Shown piece after piece: positions 46,888 through 55,400 of a stretch of 64,000 nt of DNA; the first letter of the stretch is position 1; each line of letters begins with the position of its first letter. The DNA comes from Streptomyces lichenis (lineage in GTDB: Bacteria; Actinomycetota; Actinomycetes; Streptomycetales; Streptomycetaceae). The stretch is from contig NZ_JALPTH010000012.1 of NCBI RefSeq assembly GCF_023218175.1, forward strand, positions 124,001-188,000. The letters run 5' to 3'. The notes below the pieces were generated by a model. That model searched no databases, was not told where the DNA came from, and worked only from the letters and a program-made list of their open reading frames with translations. A program made the translations under genes and the position numbers.

Positions 46888-46924
46888 GCGGCGCCGCCAC
46901 CCTGGGACGGGGTGGCGGCGCCGC
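46888..46924 (+). terminator. Terminator of the ABC exporter gene
   Basis: GCGGCGCCGCCACCC (46888-46902) and GGGTGGCGGCGCCGC (46910-46924) form a perfect 15-pair stem with a 7-base loop, 18 bases after the exporter stop codon. Confidence 0.8.
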
Positions 46925-46943
46925 GGGACGAACCGGTCGTCAG

Positions 46944-46972
46944 CCGGTGACCGCCGCGAGGGCGGTCACCGG
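46944..46972 (-). terminator. Terminator of the 19-codon mini-gene
   Basis: CCGGTGACCGCC (46944-46955) and GGCGGTCACCGG (46961-46972) form a perfect 12-pair stem with a 5-base loop. Read leftward, it begins 11 bases after the stop codon of the short ORF at 46984-47043 and is separate from the exporter terminator, which suggests it belongs to that ORF. Confidence 0.7.
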
Positions 46973-46983
46973 ATGGACGACCG

Positions 46984-47043
46984 TCAGACGAGCCAGCCGA
47001 GGAAGTGGAAGGCGCCGGCGAGCAGGTCGGTGATGAGGTTCAT
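46984..47043 (-). CDS. 19-residue hydrophobic micropeptide
   Basis: ATG at 47043 opens a 19-codon frame, MNLITDLLAGAFHFLGWLV, then TGA. A strong AAGGAGA Shine-Dalgarno lies 8 bases upstream, and an isolated perfect hairpin lies just beyond the stop, so it looks like a complete small gene. The peptide could form one short, slightly amphipathic membrane helix. No family is recognised; similar sizes occur among membrane-active toxins, transporter regulators and leader peptides. It lies between an ABC exporter and an MltG-like gene. Confidence 0.6.
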   Translation of the reverse strand: MNLITDLLAGAFHFLGWLV

Positions 47044-47187
47044 GGTGTTGCGTTCTCCTTGTGCGTGATGCATGTGTGGGACTCGCGCAACTCCGGTCTG
47101 CAGCCCGTCACTTGCGCACCGTCAGCATCTCGCGGCTCTCGGTGACCGAACAGCGGAACCGCCGCGGATCACACCATCCGGCGAACA

Positions 47188-47216
47188 TCCGACAACACGT
47201 TCGTGTGCTTGTCGGA
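47188..47216. promoter_or_regulatory. Inverted repeat upstream of the MltG-like gene
   Basis: TCCGACAA (47188-47195) and TTGTCGGA (47209-47216) are perfect 8-base inverted repeats, with an inner CAC...GTG. The element sits between the divergent micropeptide gene and the MltG-like gene. It could be a repressor site or an RNA hairpin. The pattern is visible, the role inferred. Confidence 0.45.
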
Positions 47217-47273
47217 CGTGTGCCGCGCCCCAGGCTCCCCCTCTCCCGATCCCCTGCGGGTTACTTTGCCCCC

Positions 47274-48134
47274 ATGTGGAACACATCACCTCAAAACGGT
47301 CAGCGGCGAAGGGTGCGGATGACCCGCCGAGGCGTGCTGGTCCTGATCGGCGGCCTCGCCGTCGCCGTAGCGACCGCCGTACTGGTGCCGCTGGTACTCC
47401 TGAAGCAGGCCCCGGCCCCCGAGAAGCCCCGGATGCTGGTCATCCCCGAGGGCTGGCGGGCCGGGCAGGTCTACACCGCCGTGGACAAGGCCCTCGCGGT
47501 CCCCGCCGGCACCACCCGCGGGGCCGCGGCCCGGGCCCGCCTCAAGCTGCCGCCCGCCGCCCGGGGCAACCCGGAGGGATTCCTGTTCCCGGCGACCTAT
47601 CCCGTCACCTCCACCAGCACCCCGGAAAGCCTGCTGCGCTACATGGTGACCACCGCGGACCGCCGCCTCGGCGCGGGCGGCACCACCGCCGGCTCCCCGG
47701 ACACCTCCGCCGGCGGCCCCACCGGCGGCCTCTACGAGGCGGTGACCATCGCCAGCATCGTGCAGGCGGAGGCCGACACCGCCGCGGACATGGGCAAGGT
47801 GGCCCGGGTGGTCCGCAACCGGCTGGCCCAGGGCATGGCCCTCCAGATGGACTCCACCCTCAACTACGCCCTGGACCGCAACACCGTGGACACCACCCAC
47901 GAGGACACCCGTATCGAGAACCCGTACAACACCTACAACCGCCCCGGGCTGCCGCCCACCCCCATCGCCAACCCCGGCGAGGAGGCCATGCGGGCGGCCA
48001 CCCGGCCCACCCCCGGCGACTGGCTGTACTTCGTCTCCGTGGCGCCCGGCGACACCCGCTTCACCGCCGACTACCAGGAGCACCTGGCCAACGTCGAGGA
48101 GTTCAACACCCGCCGCCGCACCACCACCGGCTGA
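47274..48134 (+). CDS. MltG-like endolytic transglycosylase (YceG family)
   Basis: MltG cuts nascent glycan strands at the membrane and sets their length. This 286-residue protein has one N-terminal membrane anchor (VLVLIGGLAVAVATAVLVPLVLL), then PEGWRAGQVYTAVDKAL, FLFPATYPV, ASIVQAEADTAADMGKVARVVRNRL with the catalytic-type Glu, LQMDSTLNYAL, YNTYNRPGLPPTPIANPGEEAMRAA and LYFVSV. These are the family blocks in order. It is somewhat shorter than typical MltG (about 340) and probably a second paralogue beside the conserved aroE-linked copy. ATG at 47274. Confidence 0.88.
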   Translation: MWNTSPQNGQRRRVRMTRRGVLVLIGGLAVAVATAVLVPLVLLKQAPAPEKPRMLVIPEGWRAGQVYTAVDKALAVPAGTTRGAAARARLKLPPAARGNPEGFLFPATYPVTSTSTPESLLRYMVTTADRRLGAGGTTAGSPDTSAGGPTGGLYEAVTIASIVQAEADTAADMGKVARVVRNRLAQGMALQMDSTLNYALDRNTVDTTHEDTRIENPYNTYNRPGLPPTPIANPGEEAMRAATRPTPGDWLYFVSVAPGDTRFTADYQEHLANVEEFNTRRRTTTG

Positions 48135-48159
48135 CCGCGTCCGCCCCGCCCCCTTCCGC

Positions 48160-49233
48160 TCAGGTGGCCGCCCCCACCGGCGCCCGCCCCAGCAACCGCA
48201 CCACATCCCGCACCGCCGCGCGCCCCGCTCGGTTGGCGCCGATCGTGGACGCCGACGGCCCGTACCCCAGCAGATGCACCCGCTCGTCCCGGGCCGCCCG
48301 CGTCCCCACCATCCGGATACCGCCGCCCGGCTCCCGCAGCCGGAGCGGCGCCAGATGGTCCACCGCCGCCCGGAACCCGGTCGCCCAGAGGATCGCATCC
48401 GCCTCCACCACCCGCCCGTCGTCCCAGGCCACCCCCGTCTCCGTGACCCGGTCGAACATCGGCAGCCGCTCCAGCACCCCTTCCGCCCGGGCCCGCCGGG
48501 TCCGCTCGTTGAGCGGCAGCCCGGTCACGCTGACCACGCTCATCGGCGGCAGCCCCTGGCGTACCCGCTCCTCCACCAGCGCCACCGCGGCCCGCCCCTC
48601 GGCCTCCCCGAAGTCGCCCTCCCGCCACACCGGCTCGCGCCGGGTCACCCAGGTGGTCTCCGCCGCCACCTCCGCGATCTCCATCAGATGCTGGGTGCCC
48701 GACGCCCCGCCGCCCACCACCACGACCCGCAGCCCGGCGAACGCCTCCGGCCCCGGATATCGCGCCGTGTGCAGCTGCCACCCGCCGAAGCGGTCCTGCC
48801 CCGGATACCGCGGCCAGAACGGCCGGTCCCACGTCCCCGTGGCGCTGACCAGCACCCGCGTCCCGTACACCCCTTCCGACGACTCCACCCTGAGCCGCCC
48901 CCCGTCCCCCTCCCGTACCGCCTCCACATGCACCGGCCGGTGCACCCGCAGCCCGAACGCCTCCTCGTACCGGGTGAAGTACTCCCCGATCACCTCCGAC
49001 GAGGGCCGCCCGCCATCCGCCTCGCCCAGCTCCATCCCCGGCAGCGCGTGCATCCCGTGCACCCGGTCGTAGGTCAGCGACGGCCACCGGAACTGCCACG
49101 CCCCACCGGCCCGCGGCGCGTGGTCCAGCACCACGAAGTCCGTACCGGGCCGCAGCCCGGCCCGCCGCAGGTGGTACGCCGCCGACAACCCGGCCTGCCC
49201 GGCCCCCACGACCACCACGTCCACCGCCGTCAT
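48160..49233 (-). CDS. FAD-dependent oxidoreductase (flavin monooxygenase-like)
   Basis: The protein (about 357 residues, ATG at 49233) has an FAD-binding Rossmann motif VVVVGAGQAGLSAAYHLRRAG at the N-terminus and a second dinucleotide motif VVVVGGGASGTQ in the middle, for NADPH. ATGTWDRPFWPRYPG and LWATGFR are further features of flavin-containing and Baeyer-Villiger-type monooxygenases or thioredoxin-reductase-like proteins. The substrate is unknown. It is convergent with the MltG-like gene and divergent from yjbQ. Confidence 0.87.
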   Translation of the reverse strand: MTAVDVVVVGAGQAGLSAAYHLRRAGLRPGTDFVVLDHAPRAGGAWQFRWPSLTYDRVHGMHALPGMELGEADGGRPSSEVIGEYFTRYEEAFGLRVHRPVHVEAVREGDGGRLRVESSEGVYGTRVLVSATGTWDRPFWPRYPGQDRFGGWQLHTARYPGPEAFAGLRVVVVGGGASGTQHLMEIAEVAAETTWVTRREPVWREGDFGEAEGRAAVALVEERVRQGLPPMSVVSVTGLPLNERTRRARAEGVLERLPMFDRVTETGVAWDDGRVVEADAILWATGFRAAVDHLAPLRLREPGGGIRMVGTRAARDERVHLLGYGPSASTIGANRAGRAAVRDVVRLLGRAPVGAAT

Positions 49234-49312
49234 CTCGTCCACGCCCACCCCAACCACACCGCCCCCGCCGCTCTTCCCGCCCCGCCCCTCACCGCGGTGC
49301 CACCATGGAGCC

Positions 49313-49735
49313 ATGAGCGACGCCTTCACCACCCGCGTACTGCACATCACCACCGGCAGCGCCGAGACCGTCCACGACCTCACCGCCGACTGCACCGCCT
49401 TCCTCCGCGAGGCCGCCGCCGGCCGCGACGGCCTCCTCAACGTCTTCGCCCCGCACGCCACCATGGGCGTGGCCGTCCTGGAGACCGGCGCCGGCAGCGA
49501 CGACGACCTCCTCGCCGCCCTGCACACCCTCCTCCCCGCCGACGACCGCTAGCAGCACCGCCACGGCAGCCCCGGCCACGGCCGCGACCACGTCCTCCCC
49601 GCCCTCGTCCCCCCACACGCCACCCTCCCGGTCGTGAGCGGCGAACTGGCCCTGGGCACCTGGCAGTCGGTCTGCCTGGTCGACACCAACAAGGACAACC
49701 CGGAGCGGACGGTGCGGCTGAGTTTCCTGGGCTGA
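49313..49735 (+). pseudogene. yjbQ: YjbQ (UPF0047) gene interrupted by an amber codon
   Basis: The frame reads MSDAFTTRVLHITTGSAETV to LHTLLPADDR, then TAG at 49550-49552, then continues QHRHGSPGHGRDHVLPALV, TLPVVSGELALGTWQSVCLVD and RTVRLSFLG to TGA at 49735. Homologues have an aromatic residue, usually Trp, at the stop position, so a TGG to TAG change is likely. YjbQ proteins have weak thiamine-phosphate synthase-like activity and unknown physiological role. The truncated 79-residue product would lack the conserved C-terminal half. The 3' end is the insertion target of the neighbouring island. Confidence 0.85.
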
Positions 49736-49736
49736 G
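49682..49736 (+). repeat. Left copy of 55-base direct repeat (attL-like)
   Basis: This segment is the 3' end of yjbQ from the VDTNKDNPERT region through the stop codon. It matches 63359-63413 at 52 of 55 bases in the same orientation; homology begins abruptly at GACAC and fades after GGGCTGAG. Integrative elements that use the 3' end of a gene produce this kind of repeat. Confidence 0.8.
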
Positions 49737-49884
49737 CGAGTTCGTCAAGCACCTCGATAGAGGTTGCCGGACGTCGGGACAAGAGGTCGGCAGAAAGCAC
49801 CGGGACCCCAGCAAGTGAGCTGGTACACGGGTCTCCGCGGACACTTCCGCGTCAGCACCTGCTTCCACCGTTGTCGAACGTGGC

Positions 49885-49920
49885 AGAGCCCTCGTCGACA
49901 TCGCTGTCGATGAGGGCTCT
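49885..49920 (-). terminator. Hairpin terminator at left end of island
   Basis: AGAGCCCTC and GAGGGCTCT (49885-49893, 49912-49920) enclose a further TCGACA/TGTCGA stem with a 4-base loop. It lies 94 bases beyond the stop of the minus-strand gene at 50014 and probably ends that transcript. Otherwise the stretch 49737-50013 contains no gene. Confidence 0.65.
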
Positions 49921-50013
49921 GTCAGGTATTCCGTGGGATTCGGCAGCCCAGTCAGAGATTGCGAAGGAGTGCCCGCGGCCACTCACCCTTGGGCCCGATA
50001 TGGGTGCCGGTGA

Positions 50014-50343
50014 TCAGATCACGAAGCGTCTGGACTCTCCCACGCTGCCCTGTTCACTCCGTCCGCGTCCGGCACGACGGCGCACCAACTCACCGCTCCG
50101 TCCGCCAGCAGGTTCGTGGCCAGTCTGGGCGCAGTGTCCGGCGATCCAGCGGGTCAGTTCTTCCGGGGTGTGCAGCGTGCCTGAGGTGGCACCACAGGTG
50201 CGCTCCTCGCCGGTGACGCAGACCGCCTCCATGGTCGGCAGCGCCAGAGGGTCGGGAACGGTAGTGACGTGGTACTCGCGGAAGCGGTAGCGCCCCCGAG
50301 AGGCGTTGTGTACTGGTGCGCCGGCGTTCGCAGAGTCAGGCAT
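50014..50343 (-). CDS. DUF7848-like small protein of mobile elements
   Basis: The 109-residue frame from the ATG at 50343 contains YRFREYHVTTVPDP, then MEAVCVTGEERTCGAT and WIAGHCAQTGHE. That Cys...Cys...W...H...TGH pattern recalls DUF7848-type proteins that accompany streptomycete integrative elements. After TGHE the sequence departs from that pattern, so the C-terminus may be rearranged. The start codon overlaps the stop of the gene fragment upstream. Function is unknown. Confidence 0.5.
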   Translation of the reverse strand: MPDSANAGAPVHNASRGRYRFREYHVTTVPDPLALPTMEAVCVTGEERTCGATSGTLHTPEELTRWIAGHCAQTGHEPAGGRSGELVRRRAGRGRSEQGSVGESRRFVI

Positions 50344-50500
50344 CCTCGGCCGCCTCTTCCTGATCCGGGATGCGCTGCCCACGCGACTCCGCGACCCTGA
50401 GCACGTCCGCCAGGGCTTGTGCCAACCGGCGAGCCAGCCAGCGGTATTCGGTCGCCGACAGGGCTTTCGCACCGGTACCGTGGCGTCGCCTGCTCGGCAC
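50336..50500 (-). pseudogene. 3' fragment of an element gene
   Basis: On the minus strand a frame reads KALSATEYRWLARRLAQALA then DVLRVAESRGQRIPDQEEAA and stops at 50336-50338, overlapping the ATG of the next gene. The sequence is well-formed and helical, but it has no credible start and its 5' part runs into the replication-initiator remnant, which is encoded on the other strand. It is therefore probably the tail of a truncated gene. The right boundary is approximate. Confidence 0.45.
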
Positions 50501-51454
50501 ACCGCTCAATCCGGCGCCGTACGACTAGGCGGGCGCGGTTCTCTTCAACGCCCACGCCGAAGCCTTGTGGGCCCGCTTCACCACTTACTTGCGCCGCGAG
50601 CTCGCCTTCCGGCTTGACCTCACCCAGAAGGCCGCCCGCACGGTTCTGCGGGTGTCCTTCGCCAAGGTCGCCGAATACCAGAAGCGCGGCCTGGTCCACT
50701 TCCACGCCGTGATCCGCCTCGACGGCAGCACCCAGCCCCCGCCCTCGTACGCCACCGTCGCCGTGCTCACCGACGCCATCCGCGCCGCCGCACCGCGCCG
50801 CGCGCATCTCCGTCACCTCGGACGCAGTAGGGGAACGCGAACTCACCTGGGGTCAGCAGCTCGACGTACGTAAGATCGCCGCCTTCGGCACCGAAACCGA
50901 ACTCACCGACCAGGCGGTCGCCGCCTACGTCGCCAAGTACGCCACCAAGCCCGCCGCCGACTCCGGCACCCTCGACCGCGCCCTGTTCTGCGGCCCCTGC
51001 CAGGGACGCGGCGCCACCCTCCTGCCCCACGGAACCCCGCTCCCGTGCACTGCCTGCGACGGCACCGGACAGGCCCGGTCGCTGTCCCGGCTCGCCGTCG
51101 CCCGGCATGCGCGGCAGATGATCCGCACCTGCTGGGAGCTGGGCAGACTGCCGGAGTTCGCCGCCCTGAAGCTCTGGAAGTGGGCGCACATGCTCGGCTT
51201 CCGGGGCCACTTCTCCACCAAGTCCCGCTCCTACTCCACCACCCTCGGCGCACTGCGCGACGCCCGCCGCACCTGGCGCACCGAACAGGCCCGCGCCCAC
51301 ACCGACCTGCCCGAACTCGACCCGACGACCACCCGTCGTCGGCCACTGGGACTACCGGGGCTCGGGCTACAGCCCTGGCGCCGCGCTCCTCGCCGCTGAC
51401 GTCTGGCACCGCAGGGAACTGGAACGGCAGTTCACAGCCGAAGGCGGCTACTGA
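50470..51454 (+). pseudogene. Decayed RepSA/pSAM2-type replication initiator
   Basis: Homology-like protein runs through three frames. PVPWRRLLGTPLNPAPYD is followed by TAG (50526-50528), then AGAVLFNAHAEALWARFTTY and KVAEYQKRGLVHFHAVIRLD, the conserved core of RepSA proteins. A shift near 50800 leads to VTSDAVGERELTWGQQLDVR and the zinc-like CGPCQGRGA/CTACDGTG. A second shift near 51335 leads to VGHWDYRGSGYSPGAALLAA and a TGA at 51452. The 5' end is missing. One nonsense change and two frameshifts make it dead. Confidence 0.8.
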
Positions 51455-51587
51455 TGACCACACCTCCCACCGCTGCCCTGCACCCCGCGAATAGCCCGGC
51501 GCAGGAATTGCTGACGGTGCCCCAGGTGATGGCCAGCCTCCAGTTCGGCCGCTCCGCCGTCTACGACCTGCTCCGCAGCGGCCCCGG
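51454..51587 (+). pseudogene. Excisionase (Xis) fragment
   Basis: The ATG at 51454 overlaps the rep stop, the usual rep-xis coupling in these elements. LLTVPQVMASLQFGRSAVYD is the start of a MerR-like winged helix typical of small excisionases that help remove an integrated element. After DLLRSG the frame leaves the family and the sequence continues in another frame as the C-terminal part of an integrase. A deletion thus fused xis to int. Confidence 0.75.
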
Positions 51588-51878
51588 CACTTCAACACCC
51601 TGCTCCGCCGGGCCAAACTCCGCCGCATCCGGTTCCACGACCGCTGCCACTCGACCGCGACCCTCCTCCTGGAACAAGGAGTGGAACTCGTCGTGATCAA
51701 GGAGCTGTTGGACCACGCCCAGATCGGCGTCACCGCGACCGTGTAGGCCCACGTCCGGCTCCGCCTCCAACGCGGCGCCATCGACCTCCTCGGCCGCGCC
51801 CTCCGCGTTCCCGCCGTAACCGGAAACCGGCCCGACGACGGCAACGAACCGCCGCTCCGCGCAGGCCCCGTCCGCTGA
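51585..51878 (+). pseudogene. Tyrosine integrase C-terminal remnant
   Basis: In frame with 51588, the sequence RHFNTLLRRAKLRRIRFHDR, then TATLLLEQGVELVVIKELLD and HAQIGVTATV, is the catalytic end of a tyrosine recombinase. TAG at 51744-51746 falls exactly where the nucleophilic Tyr is expected (homologues read ATVYAHVRLRLQ); AHVRLRLQRGAIDLLGRAL follows. The HxLRH arginine motif is also altered to HDRCH. The N-terminal two thirds are absent. It cannot catalyse recombination. Confidence 0.82.
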
Positions 51879-51909
51879 CGTTGCCGTCAACTACTGCCGT
51901 CACGCCACG

Positions 51910-51946
51910 CTGAAGCCCCGCCAGGCACTGCCTGACGGGGCTTCAG
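51910..51946. terminator. Bidirectional terminator between int remnant and immunity gene
   Basis: CTGAAGCCCCG (51910-51920) and CGGGGCTTCAG (51936-51946) pair perfectly, with an inner CAGGCA/TGCCTG stem and an ATTT run on the right. It separates the integrase remnant from the convergent immunity gene. Confidence 0.8.
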
Positions 51947-51965
51947 ATTTGCATGCGTACGTGAG

Positions 51966-52454
51966 CTACTGGCTCCCGATGGACTCGCGGAACCGCCGCA
52001 CCTGAGAGATGGTCGTCGACCACTCAGAGATTTGGTTCCCGTCCTCGTCCACCAAACTCCGAGCCTCCACATATCGCCAAGGCTCTTGCGGATTGAAATT
52101 TTCTTCGAGGCCATCCAGGAAGATGATCGAGTTCTGCACGTAGACATCTTCCCCTTCCCGGTAAATAGGCCAGCAGAAGATGAAGTTGGCGGTCTCCGGG
52201 TCCGTGATCGAAGAGATGAGGCATGAGGTCGAATTCTTGCTCGCCTCAAGCTCCCTCAGGGCCCTCTCCCAACTTCGAGAGTAGTCGCCCACCGTCCAGA
52301 AGCTCAGGTCCATCGGGAATGATTCTGAGAAATCCCCGACTGTGATCTTACCGGCGGCCTCGGAAGGCGACGAGACGCCACCTTCCGAGGCGGGATCACC
52401 GATCACTTCGATCGCGAATCGGTTATTCCTTGAGATAGTTGAGGTCTGGGTCAT
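51966..52454 (-). CDS. CdiI-like immunity protein
   Basis: The 162-residue cytoplasmic protein starts at the ATG at 52454, inside the last 32 bases of the RHS toxin gene. It contains GKITVGDFSESFPMDLSFWT, YSRSWERALRELE, FCWPIYREGEDVYVQNSIIF and ISEWSTTISQVRRF, resembling CdiI-type immunity proteins of contact-dependent inhibition. It has no signal peptide and is less GC-rich than surrounding genes. By position it should bind and neutralise the C-terminal toxin of the RHS protein. Family call from pattern only. Confidence 0.75.
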   Translation of the reverse strand: MTQTSTISRNNRFAIEVIGDPASEGGVSSPSEAAGKITVGDFSESFPMDLSFWTVGDYSRSWERALRELEASKNSTSCLISSITDPETANFIFCWPIYREGEDVYVQNSIIFLDGLEENFNPQEPWRYVEARSLVDEDGNQISEWSTTISQVRRFRESIGSQ

Positions 52455-55400
52455 AAGTACCGATCCGTTGGCCCTTGCGGTTGAACATCTTCCATCCGTC
52501 CGACACATTATGCCCGTCAACATCCGGCGTGATGTAGTTCTTCCCATTCGAGAAGACCACCTGGCCGTGTGAATTAAACGGAGCCTTTTGCGCAGGAATT
52601 CTCGTCCTGTACCCAAGGGCCCCCGCCCTGTCCCCTACGGTTCCGGCGTACAACTCCCGGTTCTGCGCACTTCGCGCGGCTGTCGAGTCCGGATGATACG
52701 GATCACCCTTGAGCGCCGGGGAAGAGGTGTACCCCTCAGGACAGTTGCTGTTGTGAACGAGCACCGGCGTCCGACCAGCGAGTACATAGTACGTGTGCAA
52801 GTCGTCAACGGTGAGGTTGTACGTGCGTGTCTGTTTGGTGAAGGAGGTGTTCACCTTGACCGACACGGTCTCGCCTTGATCGGTGAGCAGGGTCATTCCT
52901 GGCAGCAGGGCGCCGGCCACGAGCCACGCATGCTCGGACGGTGACCAGAACGGGTGCTCGTGCGTGGCGGTGAGCTGTTCGACGCCGTCTTCGGTGGAGA
53001 CGGCGAGCTTGTTGAGCTTCTTGGACGTTTTCGGGGTGCGGATGAGGTGGGAGACCTTGCGCGGGCCGCTTTCCCCTTCCTCCGGGTCGGTTGCCATGAC
53101 CGTGTCGCCGACGTCTACGTCCTCGATGGGCTTCGTAGACCCGTCGGCCATCAAGACGAGCGTTCCGGCCAAGAAGCACTTGCAGTCCGGGTTGGGTTTC
53201 CCTTGCGGTACATCGGCCTGCTTGGTGCCGCCCTTCAGTCCCCTCTTGATGAAGGCACGGACCGCACCCCATCCGCCTGCAGCGATGGAAGCGATATCCA
53301 GGGCATTTTCCGTGCCCTTGAATTCCTTGGAATCTACCTCGACGCCGTGCTCCTTAGCCTTCTCCATATAGGACTTCCGGAGGCCGCAGTCGGCGCCGGC
53401 CCAGCACCAAGGCTCAGTGAGGTACTCGATTCCGTCTGCCGTACCCACCAAGAAGGCGCCCGCGGCGCCAGCCATGTCCTTGGCTAGTTGTCCCAGAGAC
53501 TTGGGATTCTCCGGCTCCTTGTTGTTGCAGATGCCGTATTGCCGCTGGATGGCCGGGCAACTGGGGGCTGAGCTGGCGGCACTGGTGTGGACGGCACTGC
53601 CGGAGGCTGCCAGGCCGGCGCGAGAGCCTCCTCGGCTGGCCCGGGAACTGCTTCGCTGGCGATGGGTCACGTGGGAGGCGGCCGCGATGTACGTGACGAT
53701 CGCGACGGCGACGGTGATGAGTGCCTTGATGAAGGAGAAGAAGAACTTGCCGTCTGCGTCCGCGAACGTCACGGGGTTGTTGTTGCTGTAGGCGTACCCG
53801 TTGATCTGCTGCGGGTCCTTGAGATCCGCAATCGGGTCGGCGCTGACGAATCGGCCGATGGCGGGGTCGTACTCACGGGCACCCAGGTGAGTGAGGCCAG
53901 TGGGGTCCTCCGTGCCGCCGGCGAAGCCCTTCTCACCGATCCAAGAGGCCGGCGCCGCGCCACGGGTTTCGCCGAACGGCTGCATGGACCGACGGATCAC
54001 CGCCTGGCTTGCCGCGTCGATCTGCACATTGGCCGTGCCGTTGTGATCGGAGCTTGTCCACGTCAGCGACTTCGACGTGCGCATCGCCACGACCTGTCCG
54101 GCATGGCTGTAGTACCTGGTCGCCTCGACCTTGCCGGTCGCCTTGTCCTGCCGCAGCTCCGTCTCTCCCAGCTGGAGCGTAGTGCCCGCGACATCGCGTC
54201 GGATTAGGCGGTTTCCGTCGGCGTCGTTGAGGAAAGTCGTCTCGGCCGCGTTGGCCTCGGTCACCTTGGCGAGGTTGTTCTCCGGCCCCCAGTCCAAGCG
54301 CTGGGTGTTTTCTCCGATCGTCCGTGTCCGGGTGTTTCCGGCTTCGTCGTAGGTGTAGCTGGACGCCGCAGCCGGCTTGTTGCCACCGCTGGTGGTGGTG
54401 GAGGCAAGCAGGTGCGGACGGGCCTTGTCTCCACTGGTGTGGTCGTACGCGTAGGCCGTGGTGGCCGCACCGCCCGCGGCGAGGTGGTCGGTCGCGCTCT
54501 TCCGGTTGCCAGCGGTGTCGTACGCGAACGACTTCCAGTACGCGGCGACGCCTCCCACTGAGGCGGCGCTGGGCGCTGTCGCACAGTCCGTCTTGGCCGT
54601 CCAGGCGCTCCGCAGCCGGCGGTGTCCGTCATAGGTGAAGCACTGCTTGTCGCCGAGGGCGGTGGAGCGGTCGTCTATCTCGACAGGGTTGCCGGCCGCG
54701 TCATAGCGGAAGTACGTGTCGGCATCCGTGCTCTTGTTGGACTCTGACACGACAGTCTGCCGCGCCAGACGCTTGGTGCCGTCCTCGTAAGCCGAGTTGA
54801 TCTCGGTCCACTTGGCGGTCGAGGACACTCCCAGCGTGATGCGTGTCCGCTCGCCTGCGGGCAAGTAGTCGGTTCCGCGGACGATACCCGTCAGACCCTG
54901 GAGGGTGGTCGGCATCCGCTGGTCGTTGTACCCGTAGGTGAGGACTTCCTGCCCGAGGCCTCCCATGGCCGGAAGCGTCCGCTTCTGAAGCGTGCCGTCG
55001 AGATTGTATGCGTTGGTGAAGGTATAGGTGCCGGTGCCCGCCACCGCGCCCTCACTGGTACTGATGGTGAACTGCTCCTTCAGCACCCGGTAAAGGGAGT
55101 CGTAGGCCGCACTCGTGAGCGCGTAGACCTTGCCGTTCTTGCCGCCCTCGTACCGGATCGAGGACGTGGGCTGGCCGAGGGCGATGGTGTCGTAGGACCA
55201 GCGTGCCAGGTACTTGGAGTCGTCGATGGACGGCTTCCCGTCGACCACGGGGATGCGGCCGGTCAGTCGTCCGGTCTGGCGCCCGAGCACGTCGTAGGTC
55301 TGGCTGAGCAGATTGCCTCGCGCGTCCTCGGTGACGGCAACTTGGTCGAGCTGGTCGTACTCCTTCCGGGAGACGCCGGTGTCGGGATCCACGCTCTTCG

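Noticed and set aside
49550..51746. Programmed amber recoding (for example pyrrolysine) in the three TAG-interrupted genes
   Set aside because: The expected residues differ (Trp, Tyr, Tyr), two of the genes carry other lesions, and no recoding genes are in the window.
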